From positions 1-28,274 of the forward strand of contig JACMOT010000607.1 in assembly GCA_014377915.1 (NCBI GenBank): DNA of 28,274 nucleotides, read 5' to 3'. Position numbers and translations under genes: made by a program. The notes beneath the pieces were generated by a model. It saw only the letters and a list, made by a program, of their open reading frames with translations. It was not told the origin of the DNA and did not search any database. Of this stretch, positions 6,678 to 15,243 are shown in pieces. This stretch comes from Tardiphaga sp. GTDB lineage: Bacteria > Pseudomonadota > Alphaproteobacteria > Rhizobiales > Xanthobacteraceae. The number at the start of each line of letters is the position of its first letter. Position 1 is the stretch's first letter.

Positions 6678-9218
6678 ATGAATTCAAACAGACCATATAT
6701 AATTCTCCTGGCGTCTTTGGTCCTTTTCATATCGTCGTGCGAAATCGCGCGCCCGACGGCCGCGTTGGCGGCTGCCAACGGGGCGGCAGTCGCGGCGCCG
6801 AAGCAAGTGACCGCCGCGGCCTCCCCCGATGAAGGGCTGCCTGGTGTAGCGGTGCCGACGTTTCCAACGGCACAAAGCAAGTTCGACGAGTGGCGGCAGA
6901 CGCTCGATACTTCGGAGCGCGCGCTAGGCTTCCGCGTGATCTCCGATACAACGCTGACTGATTTGAGAGCGCGCGCCACCTCGATACAGGATGGCGTACG
7001 TCAACTTGTAGCCACGATCGAGCCCCGGCTCTACGAGGCAACCGAAAGAGCCGCCGAGCTCGCCCCGACTAGCGATGCGCCGACGTCGCCGTCGGACGAC
7101 GTCAAGCTTGAAAGAGCCAAGCTGCTAGCGGAGATCGCAGCGCGTCAGGGCGTTATTCAACAATCCAAACTGATCAATGTGCGGGCTCAACAATCGCTCG
7201 ACGCGATCTCGGATAGGCGCCGGACCATCTTCACGGACTCGGTGCTGGAGCGCTCGGCGAGCCTGATGAACCCCTCAGTCTGGGTCGAGGTGGCGGCGGC
7301 CGTCCCGTTCGCAGCGGGTAATCTCGGCGAGATGGTATCTCGCTGGTTTGACGTGTTGACCGCGGAGCCGGTGCGCGCGCTGTTTGGCTGTGCCATCGCC
7401 GCCGTGGTCCTGATGTCGTTCTTCCTGTCGCCGGGGCGGCGGTGGCAGGCGCGCTGGATCAAGCGCAATGCGGTGGTCGATGACCCTAGTGCGTTGCGAA
7501 AAACCGGATCGGCGGCAGCTATCGTGCTGGCCGGCACCGTCATCCCCGGCATTTCGCTTTTGGTGCTATACCAGACGTTGATGGCGCTCGGCGTGCTGCC
7601 GTCCGATGTGGGCGGAATTATCCGAGCGATGTTTTTCGGCGCGACCTTCGCGTTTTTCTTTTCAAGCCTGAGCAGTGCGGTTCTTGCCCCGGGCAGGCCA
7701 TCATGGCGGCTGGTCGATCTGGATGACAGAGCCGCGGATCGCATCGTGCCGCTCGCGGTCCTGCTTGGAACGATCGCCGCGGTGGGATTGCTGCTCGATG
7801 CCACGAATAATGCAATCGGAGCATCAGCGGAATTTTTGATCCTGGCCCAGGGGGTAATAGCTCTCGCCAAGGCATTTATGTTCATGGCGGTGTTGCGTCT
7901 GGCCGCGGGAAACGCGGCGGATGAAGATGAGGAGGGCTCGCCGGAGGTCCAAAAGCGGTCGGCCTGGCGTTTACTGATCCCGCTCGGCTGGCTGGTATCG
8001 ATTGCGAGCGTTCTCGGCTCGCTCGGTGGCTATGTTGCATTTGGGCGCTTCGTCGCCGGCGAGATGATCGTCGTCGTGACCGTATTGATGAGCCATGTTC
8101 TGCTCAGCCAGTTTGCCGACGCGTTGATCGCGAGCGCATTTGCATTTCACGGGGGCGTTGGACGTTTTCTACGGCAGACCGCTGGCCTCGGCGGCGGCGC
8201 GGTGCGCCAGATGGCTGCTTTGCTCAGCGGCTTCGTCCAGTTGGCTCTCGTTTGCCTGGCTGCGTTCATGGTTCTTGCGACATGGGGAATTCGTTCCGAC
8301 GACGTGCTCGGATCGATGTCGTCGGCCTTCTTCGGGGTTTCGGTCGGGGAGTTCACGGTGTCGCCATCGGCTATTCTCGGGGCGATTGCCGTATTGATTG
8401 TCGGCATGGCGGCTACCCGAGCCATCCAGAACTGGCTGGACGGGCGGTTTTTGCCGCAGACAAATCTGGATGTCGGCGTTCGTAGCTCGATCCGGACCGG
8501 CGTCGGCTATGCGGGGGTCATCCTGGCGGTGATCGTCGCGCTATCCTATATCGGCCTCAACCTTCAGAACATCGCCATCGTCGCTGGCGCGCTGTCGGTT
8601 GGTATCGGCTTCGGCCTGCAATCCATCATCAATAACTTTGTATCGGGATTGATCCTGCTGGTGGAGCGCCCGATCAAGGTCGGCGATCGCATCGAGGTTG
8701 GCGCCCGAATGGGGGTGGTCAGGAACATCAACGTGCGGGCGACCGAAATCGAGACTTACGACAATGTCTCGGTCATTGTGCCGAATGCCGACCTGATCAG
8801 CGGGCAGGTGGTCAACTGGATGCACGGCAGCTACAGCGCGCGGCTTTCGGTGATGGTGGGCACCTCGTACGACGCCGACCCGGACCGGGTTATCGCCATT
8901 CTGCTTGAGATCGTCGCGGAACATCCTCGGGCGCTGAAATCGCCGGGACCATTCGCGATCCTTGGCAATTTCGGCGCCAGTGCGCTCGAATTCACGGTTT
9001 TCTTTCACGTCGGCAATATCGGCGTCGACGCAGGAGTCGCAAATGACGTGCGGCTTGCCATCCTGAAGCGGTTTCGCCGGGAAGGCATTGGAATTCCATA
9101 CGCGCAGCAGGATCTGCGCCTTCGCGATATCGATCGTATTGAGGCGCTGGTGCGCGAGTTGTACGGACGCGGTCGAAAAGAAGTATCTGTCGCGCCAGAG
9201 CCAGGTGGAAAATATTAG
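6678..9218 (+). CDS. Large MscS-family mechanosensitive ion channel
   Basis: An 846-aa member of the MscS superfamily, far longer than the 286-aa E. coli MscS and more like the MscK/YbiO type. The N-terminus is a secretion signal (hydrophobic residues 7-20), followed by a roughly 180-residue periplasmic helical region (DUF3772-like, with EWRQTLDTSERALG and repeated Ala/Arg-rich helices). About ten membrane segments follow between 205 and 650. The pore helix and beta domain are clear: ALSVGIGFGLQSIINNFVSG (residues 638-657), then LLVERPIKVGDRIEVG, IVPNADLISGQVVNWM, and a C-terminal alpha-beta part ending near 830. It opens under membrane tension to release solutes during hypo-osmotic shock. 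The ribosome site is weak. ISSC at residues 18-21 matches a lipobox, which is unusual here; ordinary cleavage after the later AALA is the alternative. Apparently a single-gene unit. Confidence 0.93.
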   Translation: MNSNRPYIILLASLVLFISSCEIARPTAALAAANGAAVAAPKQVTAAASPDEGLPGVAVPTFPTAQSKFDEWRQTLDTSERALGFRVISDTTLTDLRARATSIQDGVRQLVATIEPRLYEATERAAELAPTSDAPTSPSDDVKLERAKLLAEIAARQGVIQQSKLINVRAQQSLDAISDRRRTIFTDSVLERSASLMNPSVWVEVAAAVPFAAGNLGEMVSRWFDVLTAEPVRALFGCAIAAVVLMSFFLSPGRRWQARWIKRNAVVDDPSALRKTGSAAAIVLAGTVIPGISLLVLYQTLMALGVLPSDVGGIIRAMFFGATFAFFFSSLSSAVLAPGRPSWRLVDLDDRAADRIVPLAVLLGTIAAVGLLLDATNNAIGASAEFLILAQGVIALAKAFMFMAVLRLAAGNAADEDEEGSPEVQKRSAWRLLIPLGWLVSIASVLGSLGGYVAFGRFVAGEMIVVVTVLMSHVLLSQFADALIASAFAFHGGVGRFLRQTAGLGGGAVRQMAALLSGFVQLALVCLAAFMVLATWGIRSDDVLGSMSSAFFGVSVGEFTVSPSAILGAIAVLIVGMAATRAIQNWLDGRFLPQTNLDVGVRSSIRTGVGYAGVILAVIVALSYIGLNLQNIAIVAGALSVGIGFGLQSIINNFVSGLILLVERPIKVGDRIEVGARMGVVRNINVRATEIETYDNVSVIVPNADLISGQVVNWMHGSYSARLSVMVGTSYDADPDRVIAILLEIVAEHPRALKSPGPFAILGNFGASALEFTVFFHVGNIGVDAGVANDVRLAILKRFRREGIGIPYAQQDLRLRDIDRIEALVRELYGRGRKEVSVAPEPGGKY

Positions 9219-9394
9219 CGCATGGTTTTCGCGTTCGATGCCCGTTCCGGTAACGCCCATTCGCCCTCAGTGGCTCTCAATTGGATAAACGCCGTGCTGA
9301 CATAGTTTAACAGGCGGCGTCCCGAGCGCCTCGGCTTGGCCAGCTTCGATCGACATTCGCACCGCGGGCGCTGTGGTCGCTCAGGCCGCGGCTG

Positions 9395-11359
9395 TCACTC
9401 GGCCCACATTCGGGCGGCCTGTTCGTCGATAATCATGCTGGCCTGGTCGTCCTTGCCAAGCAGCTCGCGGATATCCGTCGCCGGCAGCGCCTTGCTGAAC
9501 AGCCAGCCCTGCATCTGGGTGCAGCCCAGCATATGCAGCAGATCGAGTTGCGGCTGGGTCTCGACGCCTTCGGCGGTAGTCACCATGTCGCGCGCCGCGG
9601 CGATGGTCACCACCGCCTGCACGATCGACGACGACCCGCCCGGCACCGTCACATCGGCGATGAAGCTGCGGTCGATCTTGATCTTGTCGAACGGAAAGCG
9701 TTGCAGATAGCTCAGGCTGGAAAAGCCGGTGCCGAAATCGTCGAGCGCGATGCGGACGCCGATGGCGCGCAGCTGATGCAGCACCGCCAGCGCCGCCTCG
9801 TCGTCGCGGATCAGAACGGCTTCGGTGATCTCCAGCTCCAGCCGGCTGGCGGCGAGGCCCGAGGCAGCCAGCGCCTGGATCACCCGCAGCGCCAGTGCCG
9901 GCGACCTGAATTGTACCGGCGAGACGTTGACGGCGATCTTGATATGGTCGGGCCAGGTCGCGGCTTCCAGGCAGGCGGTCATCAGCACCCATTCGCCGAT
10001 CTCGGTGATCAGGCCGGTATCCTCGGCAACGGGTACGAAATCCACCGGCGAAATCATGCCTTTTTCCGGATGTGGCCAGCGCAACAGCGCCTCGCAGCCG
10101 CCGATGGCGTGGCGCGCGATATCGACGATGGGTTGGTAGTGCAGTTCGAATCCGCCGGTGCGGACAGCCTCGCGCAAGTCCTGCGCCATTTCGCGCCGGG
10201 CCCGGGCGTTGGCGTCCATCCTGGGCTCGAAGAACCGGAACGTGCGGCGCCCCGCCGCTTTGGCGTCATACACCGCGAGGTCGGCATGCCGGATCAACTG
10301 GTCGATTTCGGCGCCATCCGTGAGGGCCATCGCAATTCCCATGCTCGCATCGCAGGCGAGCTGATGACCGCCGCACTGGAACGGCTCACGAATGGCAGCA
10401 TATAGACGCGCGATCAGTTCCTCGACATCCGAGCCATCCGAAACCGATGTCTGGATGATGGAGAACTCGTCGCCGCCCAGCCGCGCGATAAAGTCGGTCT
10501 GCCGCAGACAGGCTTTCAAGCGCTGCGCCAATTGCTTCAGGAAGTCGTCGCCAACCTGATGTCCCAGCGAATCATTGATCTCCTTGAACTCGTCGACATC
10601 GATGTACAGCAGGGCGAAATGCTGACCATGCGCGGTGCGGCTGATTTCCTGATCCAGCCGGGCGCGCAACAAGGCCCGGTTGGGCAGGTTGGTCAGCGCG
10701 TCGTAATGGGCCATGTGCTCGACCCGCTGTTCGGATCGCTTCAGTTCGGTGACATCCTCATGGGTCGTTACCCATCCACCGTCGCCAAGCGGCTGGTTGA
10801 CGATCTGGAACGAGCGGCCGGTTTTCGTCGTCAGTATGGTGTGCGTCAGCCTGTTTTCGGCGACGTTATTGAGAACGGTATCGCAGAACGTTACCGGATC
10901 TCCCACGAACGAACCTGTCGCCTTGCGATGTTGCATGACATCGCGAAACAGCCGCCCGGGCCGGATGATATCCAGCGACAGCCCGTACATCTCGACGTAG
11001 CGTCGGTTGAACAGCGTGATCCGCGATGCGGAATCATACACCATCAATCCCTGCGTCATGTTGTCGAGGGCGTTATCGAGTTGATGCCGCGCCGATCGAT
11101 GCAGCCGCGCGAATCGGTGCACGGCAAAAAGCAGAATGACGGCGATAACCAGGCTGGCCATCCCGGCGACGTGGACCGGCAGTTTGGCCTCGGTCGCTCC
11201 GATGATCGCCGCCAGCGCCGCGATCAGCAGCAGGCCGCCAATGATCAGCCAGAGCAGTGGCGCGCTTGAAAAAGAGACGCGGGCCAGTGTCGGTCGGCCC
11301 CAGTCGAGCTTGGAACGAATCCGGTCTCCGGCAGATGTCGGTTTGATTTGCTTCGGCAT
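9395..11359 (-). CDS. PAS-GGDEF-EAL cyclic-di-GMP enzyme, membrane bound
   Basis: The 654-aa protein has two membrane spans (about 34-54 and 62-80), a PAS domain (about 92-205, with GLMVYDSASRITLFNRRYVE), a GGDEF domain (about 215-375) and an EAL domain (about 395-635). Both catalytic halves look intact. GGDEF is at 295-299, with an inhibitory-site RQTD five residues before it at 286-289. In the EAL half, EAL is at 423-425 (CEALLRW), with NVSPVQF, ELEITEAVL, DDFGTGFSSLSYL, KIDRSF and TTAEGVET. It can therefore in principle both make and hydrolyse cyclic di-GMP, with the PAS domain sensing an internal signal. The gene is convergent with the channel gene (176 bases apart, no clear terminator). 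Its neighbours give no direct output, but a polysaccharide locus lies a few kb away. Confidence 0.95.
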   Translation of the reverse strand: MPKQIKPTSAGDRIRSKLDWGRPTLARVSFSSAPLLWLIIGGLLLIAALAAIIGATEAKLPVHVAGMASLVIAVILLFAVHRFARLHRSARHQLDNALDNMTQGLMVYDSASRITLFNRRYVEMYGLSLDIIRPGRLFRDVMQHRKATGSFVGDPVTFCDTVLNNVAENRLTHTILTTKTGRSFQIVNQPLGDGGWVTTHEDVTELKRSEQRVEHMAHYDALTNLPNRALLRARLDQEISRTAHGQHFALLYIDVDEFKEINDSLGHQVGDDFLKQLAQRLKACLRQTDFIARLGGDEFSIIQTSVSDGSDVEELIARLYAAIREPFQCGGHQLACDASMGIAMALTDGAEIDQLIRHADLAVYDAKAAGRRTFRFFEPRMDANARARREMAQDLREAVRTGGFELHYQPIVDIARHAIGGCEALLRWPHPEKGMISPVDFVPVAEDTGLITEIGEWVLMTACLEAATWPDHIKIAVNVSPVQFRSPALALRVIQALAASGLAASRLELEITEAVLIRDDEAALAVLHQLRAIGVRIALDDFGTGFSSLSYLQRFPFDKIKIDRSFIADVTVPGGSSSIVQAVVTIAAARDMVTTAEGVETQPQLDLLHMLGCTQMQGWLFSKALPATDIRELLGKDDQASMIIDEQAARMWAE

Positions 11360-11487
11360 GGCCCACCTTCGGACCGACCATGCACCGCCAGGATTGCGAA
11401 GCGATTAGCATATTTAGTTACCTGCGTTTTAATCGCATCCGCCCGCCGAGCCGCTTCAACAGGTCGCGACTGTATTATTGTACCCAG

Positions 11488-11901
11488 TCAGGGCCTGCGC
11501 CGCATTTCATCCCTCCGCATCGGCATCGCATCGATCTTGCCGAACAAGCCCCGCGCGGTCAGTGGAGTTGCGGACGCGGCGGCGATGTTACCGTCCTTGC
11601 CGATCAGCAAAACCTGAAACCGGGTGCCATCGACCGCGGCCTCGCGGCGAATCGCGCGCGCGGACGGGTCGTCGCCCGCGGCTTCCACCAACACCAGGTT
11701 GCGTTCGGCCATGCCTTCGCGGGCCTCTTGAAAAATCCGCCGCTGCGCCCGCAGATCACGATCCTGCGAACTCGGCGCGACCACCACGAGAACGCGATGC
11801 TTCCAGCGATGCATGGCGAGGGATTCGGCCGCTTGCGCCGGCATGCAGATACCTGTCAGAGCGAGAAACAGCGAAACTACTGTCATCCATCGAATAGGCA
11901 T
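11488..11901 (-). CDS. Secreted DUF4174-domain protein, 137 aa
   Basis: The start MPIRWMTVVSLFLAL at 11901 has AGGA eight bases upstream and begins a good signal peptide with cleavage after AQA (residue about 23). The longer frame to 12111 would bury this signal and is rejected. The mature part fits DUF4174: HRWKHRVLVVVAPSSQDRDL, an RRIFQEAREGMAERNLVLVE helix-strand unit, RFQVLLIGKDGNI and a C-terminal FGKIDAMPMRRDEMRRR. Members are small periplasmic proteins with a thioredoxin-like fold by prediction, lacking a CxxC, and of unknown function. It lies divergent from the outer-membrane protein gene, with a shared promoter region of 218 bases, and follows 128 bases downstream of the start of the GGDEF-EAL gene on the same strand. 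Confidence 0.88.
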   Translation of the reverse strand: MPIRWMTVVSLFLALTGICMPAQAAESLAMHRWKHRVLVVVAPSSQDRDLRAQRRIFQEAREGMAERNLVLVEAAGDDPSARAIRREAAVDGTRFQVLLIGKDGNIAAASATPLTARGLFGKIDAMPMRRDEMRRRP

Positions 11902-12119
11902 AGCGGCGTTCCTGCCTTGCAGTGTGCTGTTTGGATCATATTGCATTCGCCTCAAATTAACGCGGTATTCATCATCAAACAGCCTTGCGTCGTTTTCGAC
12001 GGCGATATCGCGCATGGACGCGCGTGTTCTGGCGAACTGTTGCAAAGCGGAGACAGGAATCTCGGCGGAAACCTGTAGGGTGCAATCAACGCTGAGCGAA
12101 TAGCCGGCCATTTCGGAGA

Positions 12120-12845
12120 ATGATGATGAAAAAGATTTTGCTTGCTTCCGTTGCCCTCGCCACGCTCGGCATGGCCACCTCTGCTTCGGCTGCTGACCTC
12201 GCGGCTCGCCCCTACACGAAGGCCCCGGCCTACGTCGCCGCCCCTATCTACAGCTGGACCGGCTTCTACCTCGGCGGCAACATCGGCGGCGCATTCGGCG
12301 GCGGCAACAGCTTCAACGGCGTTGCCAGCAACAGCAACAACGGCAAGTTCATGGGCGGCGTCCAGGGCGGCTACAACTACCAGTTCGCCCCGAACTGGGT
12401 GCTCGGCATGGAAGCCCAGTATGACTGGACCAGCACCAGCGGCAACACCACCGTGTTCCCGGCGCCCGGCACCGGCTACGCCTACAACAGCAGCCTGAAC
12501 GGCCTCGGTTCGGTGACCGGCCGTCTCGGCTACACCTGGGGCCCGACCATGCTGTACGCCAAGGGCGGTTACGCCTTCGCCGATCGCAGCCGTTCGGTTA
12601 CCGGCCCGCTGGCAATCGGCATCAACGGCAACAAGGATGGTTACACCGTCGGTGGTGGCCTCGAATACATGTTCACCCAGAATTGGTCGGGCAACATCGA
12701 GTACCAGTATTACAATTTCGGCAAGACCAGCTTCGCGACCGCGCCGCTTGCTTCCTTTGGTTCCGTCACCAGCGAACAGCACACCGTCAAGGCTGGCCTG
12801 AACTATCACTTCAACTGGGGTGGTCCGGTCGTCGCGAAGTATTGA
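12120..12845 (+). CDS. Outer-membrane beta-barrel protein (Omp25/porin-like family)
   Basis: A 241-aa outer-membrane protein. Three consecutive ATG codons open the frame; the third (12126, MKKILLASVAL) has the best distance to the GGAG at 12115. A signal peptide of about 23 residues ends ASA, and the mature protein starts ADLAARPYTKAP. The barrel is marked by alternating aromatic strands and Gly/Asn-rich loops: YSWTGFYLGGNIGG, GGVQGGYNYQFAPNWVLGME, GRLGYTWGPTMLYAKGGYAF, VGGGLEYMFTQNWSGNIEYQ. It ends in HFNWGGPVVAKY, where the penultimate strand and terminal Tyr support BAM recognition. This is the small eight-stranded OMP type that is highly expressed and multi-copy in Bradyrhizobium and Brucella. 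The codon use is strongly biased (AAC, GGC, TAC), consistent with high expression, and a strong terminator follows. Confidence 0.95.
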   Translation: MMMKKILLASVALATLGMATSASAADLAARPYTKAPAYVAAPIYSWTGFYLGGNIGGAFGGGNSFNGVASNSNNGKFMGGVQGGYNYQFAPNWVLGMEAQYDWTSTSGNTTVFPAPGTGYAYNSSLNGLGSVTGRLGYTWGPTMLYAKGGYAFADRSRSVTGPLAIGINGNKDGYTVGGGLEYMFTQNWSGNIEYQYYNFGKTSFATAPLASFGSVTSEQHTVKAGLNYHFNWGGPVVAKY

Positions 12846-12873
12846 TCTTCGTCTGATCGAAGCCTTCTAGTCG

Positions 12874-12905
12874 AAGAGGCCGGCGCTTGCGCCGGCCTCT
12901 TTTTT
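12874..12905 (+). terminator. Intrinsic terminator of the outer-membrane protein gene
   Basis: Inverted repeat with left arm AAGAGGCCGGCGC (12874-12886) and right arm GCGCCGGCCTCTT (12889-12901), followed directly by a T run to 12905. It lies 28 bases after the stop codon and is the clearest intrinsic terminator of the window. Confidence 0.93.
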
Positions 12906-12939
12906 GTCGCGGCGTGCGGTTGCAAGGTATCTGTTGCCG

Positions 12940-13209
12940 CTAAAGAGCGAACAGGCGAACCCAGCGGGTGCCGCTCGATCCTCCATAGGGGACGAGCGAG
13001 AATACCGGTCCGTCGTGCAGCACCAGCCTGACCTGCTGCGCCGCCTGGATCTGACGCATCATCTCTTCGGAGCCGCTGATCGAGCCCTCCGCGACCACGG
13101 GGCCGGGCTCGGTGTCCAGGCTGAGCCAGTAAAATACCTCGCCGATCAACGCGTCGCCGATATAGACAAGCCCGTTGTCGCTCAAATCAGCCATCATTCG
13201 ACTCGCCAT
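12940..13209 (-). CDS. Hypothetical protein, about 89 aa
   Basis: A small soluble protein on the minus strand, with sequence VYIGDALIGEVFYWLSLDTE followed by VVAEGSISGSEEMMRQIQAA and a C-terminal strand pair (RLVLHDGPVFSLVPYGG, TRWVRLFAL). The pattern of beta strands around one helix suggests a compact alpha/beta fold. I do not recognise a family. The frame reaches a TTG at 13248, but ATG codons at 13209, 13197 and 13194 are all possible. The last has GGCGAG seven bases upstream, and 13209 has GGAT within the inverted repeat CCGGAT-N6-ATCCGG (13210-13227). The start is therefore unsure by a few codons. It converges with the outer-membrane protein gene and shares its terminator region. Monocistronic by position. 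Confidence 0.6.
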   Translation of the reverse strand: MASRMMADLSDNGLVYIGDALIGEVFYWLSLDTEPGPVVAEGSISGSEEMMRQIQAAQQVRLVLHDGPVFSLVPYGGSSGTRWVRLFAL

Positions 13210-13313
13210 CCGGATCCGCAAATCCGGAATCAAGTGCGATCGGGTCAATTCGTTCCGGCGCGCGGTGGGACCGCGGCTCGTTGTCTAGATAATGATTGGT
13301 AATCGTTGAATCT

Positions 13314-13442
13314 TGTCACGGACGCGATGCATGGCGCCCATTTGGGCGTGGTGCTTCGCGGAGCCGGGACCGTACCAAACGCCGGCGTTCGCTAGGGTCC
13401 CGGCTCTGCGAAGCAGCACCTTGCTGCATCGCGTCCGGGACA
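13314..13442. repeat. 129-bp imperfect palindromic intergenic repeat
   Basis: Outer arms TGTCACGGACGCGATGCA (13314-13331) and TGCATCGCGTCCGGGACA (13425-13442) pair at 17 of 18 positions. Inner arms TGCTTCGCGGAGCCGGGACC (13352-13371) and GGTCCCGGCTCTGCGAAGCA (13396-13415) pair at 19 of 20. A small hairpin CGCCCA-TTT-GGGCG sits in the left half. The whole element would fold as one long hairpin with a loop near 13380. The GGTCCCGG and GCATCGCGTC modules resemble the REP-like palindromes scattered through Bradyrhizobium and Rhodopseudomonas intergenic regions, as I recall them; copy number must be checked. It lies between a small hypothetical gene and the 3' end of the glutamyltransferase gene. 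Confidence 0.82.
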
Positions 13443-13476
13443 AGCGCGGCGCGGTTCAATTCGTTACGATCGCGCT

Positions 13477-15069
13477 TTAGAAGCCGCCGGCGCCGCCGTC
13501 CTTGCGCGGGTCCGAACCGGCTACATAGCCGCCGTCGATCCGGCGGACCAATTGGGCGCCGCCGAAGCCGAATGCCGAATCCGGCGGCTCGCGCTCGATG
13601 ACATGGCCGCGCGCGGCAAGCTCCGCGGCGACATCGTCGGCCACCGTGCTCTCGATCGCCACCTTCAGCCCGGCGACATAGCGCCAGCGCGGCGCGTCGG
13701 CGGCGGTCTGCGGGTCCTGATTCCATAGCTGCATGCGCAGCATCATCTGCAGGTGGCCTTGCGCCTGCATCGGCCCGCCCATCAGACCGAACGCCATCAG
13801 CGGCTCTTTGCCCTGCATGACGAAGCCCGGAATGATGGTCTGGAACGGACGCTTGCGCGGGCCGACCTGGTTGGGATGGCCGTCGACCAGCGTGAATCCG
13901 AAGCCGCGGTTCTGCAGGCTGATGCCGGTGCCGGGCACCACCACGCCGGAGCCGAAGCCGGAATAGTTCGACTGGATGTAGGACACCATCATGCCGTCGG
14001 CGTCGCCGGTGGCGAGACAAACGGTGCCGCCGGTGGTCGGCGCGCCCTGTCCAAAGTCCTGCGCCGTTCGGGCGTCGATCAGTTTGGCACGCGAGGCGAG
14101 ATAGGCCGGATCGAGCAGGTGGGCGACGGTGACGTCGCGCATGTAATCGAGGTCGGCGGCATAAGCGTAGACGTCGGCGAAAGCGAGTTTTGTGGCTTCG
14201 ATCTGCAAATGGAAGGCGTCGGCGCTGTCCAGCACCAGCCCGTCGGTGCCGTACGCCTTCATGATGCCAAGCGCCATCAGGGCCGCGATGCCCTGGCCAT
14301 TCGGCGGGATCTCGTGCAGGGCGGCATCGCCAAACGCCTGCTGGATGGTGCCGCACCAGTCATTTTCATGCGCGGCCATGTCGGCCTCGTCGAGCGCAGC
14401 ACCATGCTCGCGAGCGAAGGCGGCAATGCGCTGCGCCAGCTCGCCGCGATAGAACGCTTCGCCGCGGGTCTTGGCGATCAGCCGCAGCGAATAGGCATGG
14501 CCGGGGGCGCGAAACAATTCACCGGCCGCCGGCGCCCGGCCGTCTGGCATGAAGGCCTCGGCGAAGCCGGGCTGGTTCTTCAGTTCGGCGGCGCCACGGC
14601 GCCACAATTCCGCGATCACGGGAGAAACGTGAAAGCCATCTTCGGCATAGCCGATCGCGGGTTCGAACAGCCGCTCGAACGGCAACTTACCAAATCGGGT
14701 CGAGAGATCGACCCAGGCCGAGACGGCGCCGGGCACCGTGACGCTTTCCCAGCCGCGGTGCGGGAAAGTTTTGTGATTGGCGAAGCGCTCCGGCGTCCAC
14801 GCCGCCGGTGAACGCCCGGAAGCGTTGAGCCCGTGCAGCTCCTGGCCGTCCCACAGGATGCAATAGGCGTCGGACCCGATGCCATTGCCGGTCGGCTCCA
14901 GCACGGTGAGCGCGATCGCTGTTGCGAGCGCCGCGTCCAGCGCGTTGCCGCCTTGCGCCAGCATGCGAAGTCCGGCCTGCGTCGCCAGCGGCTGTGACGC
15001 CGCCACCACATTGCGGGCGAGCACCGGTGAACGGTGCGATGAATACAACCCGTCATGACGGTAGTGCAT
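13477..15069 (-). CDS. Gamma-glutamyltransferase-family Ntn hydrolase
   Basis: A 530-aa protein of the GGT family, with AAGGGA five bases before the ATG. GGT enzymes are made as one chain that cuts itself before a threonine, which then serves as nucleophile for transfer or hydrolysis of gamma-glutamyl groups. Recognisable parts are NVVAASQPLATQAGLRMLAQ and GGNALDAALATAIALTVLEP near residues 20-60, then GNGIGSDAYC. The self-cleavage site is PTTGGTVCLATGDADG with T349 aligning with E. coli T391. The small-subunit signature is SGFGSGVVVPGTGISLQNRG (370-389), followed by GLMGGPMQAQGHLQMM. It appears to lack a signal peptide (start MHYRHDGLYSS), unlike the periplasmic E. coli enzyme. It is thus closer to the YwrD-like cytoplasmic branch, whose substrates are poorly known and may include cephalosporin-like amides. 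Divergent from the acyltransferase operon. Confidence 0.92.
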   Translation of the reverse strand: MHYRHDGLYSSHRSPVLARNVVAASQPLATQAGLRMLAQGGNALDAALATAIALTVLEPTGNGIGSDAYCILWDGQELHGLNASGRSPAAWTPERFANHKTFPHRGWESVTVPGAVSAWVDLSTRFGKLPFERLFEPAIGYAEDGFHVSPVIAELWRRGAAELKNQPGFAEAFMPDGRAPAAGELFRAPGHAYSLRLIAKTRGEAFYRGELAQRIAAFAREHGAALDEADMAAHENDWCGTIQQAFGDAALHEIPPNGQGIAALMALGIMKAYGTDGLVLDSADAFHLQIEATKLAFADVYAYAADLDYMRDVTVAHLLDPAYLASRAKLIDARTAQDFGQGAPTTGGTVCLATGDADGMMVSYIQSNYSGFGSGVVVPGTGISLQNRGFGFTLVDGHPNQVGPRKRPFQTIIPGFVMQGKEPLMAFGLMGGPMQAQGHLQMMLRMQLWNQDPQTAADAPRWRYVAGLKVAIESTVADDVAAELAARGHVIEREPPDSAFGFGGAQLVRRIDGGYVAGSDPRKDGGAGGF

Positions 15070-15243
15070 GGCAATCCCTTTGCAATATCAGCAGCGTCCG
15101 GTGCCCGCGCGGATCGCGGATAATATTTACTCTGTTGCCGATTTCAGCAGTTGATCGCGTGAGGTTCGGCAAAATGCAAGCATTTCTACCTATGGGTTAA
15201 GGTATGCGTGCTTTCCGCATCTGCGATCTATTGGTGCATCGAG

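Noticed and set aside
9289..9320. ACGCCG/CGGCGT inverted repeat between the channel and GGDEF-EAL genes as a terminator
   Set aside because: Six-base arms with a 20-base loop and no T run; too weak to call.
11902..12111. N-terminal 70-residue extension of the DUF4174 protein
   Set aside because: It would place a clear signal peptide in mid-protein and run through the divergent promoter region; the ATG at 11901 has a good ribosome site.
11952..12809. 285-aa minus-strand frame opposite the outer-membrane protein gene
   Set aside because: It is the antisense shadow of a highly biased gene; its Val/Ala/Glu-rich sequence has no domain and it crosses the divergent promoter region.
13753..14811. 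352-aa plus-strand frame and a 346-aa minus-strand frame (13316-14356) within the glutamyltransferase gene
   Set aside because: Both are out-of-frame shadows rich in Arg, Ala and Gly; the minus-strand frame also runs into the palindromic repeat. The GGT frame has full family motifs.
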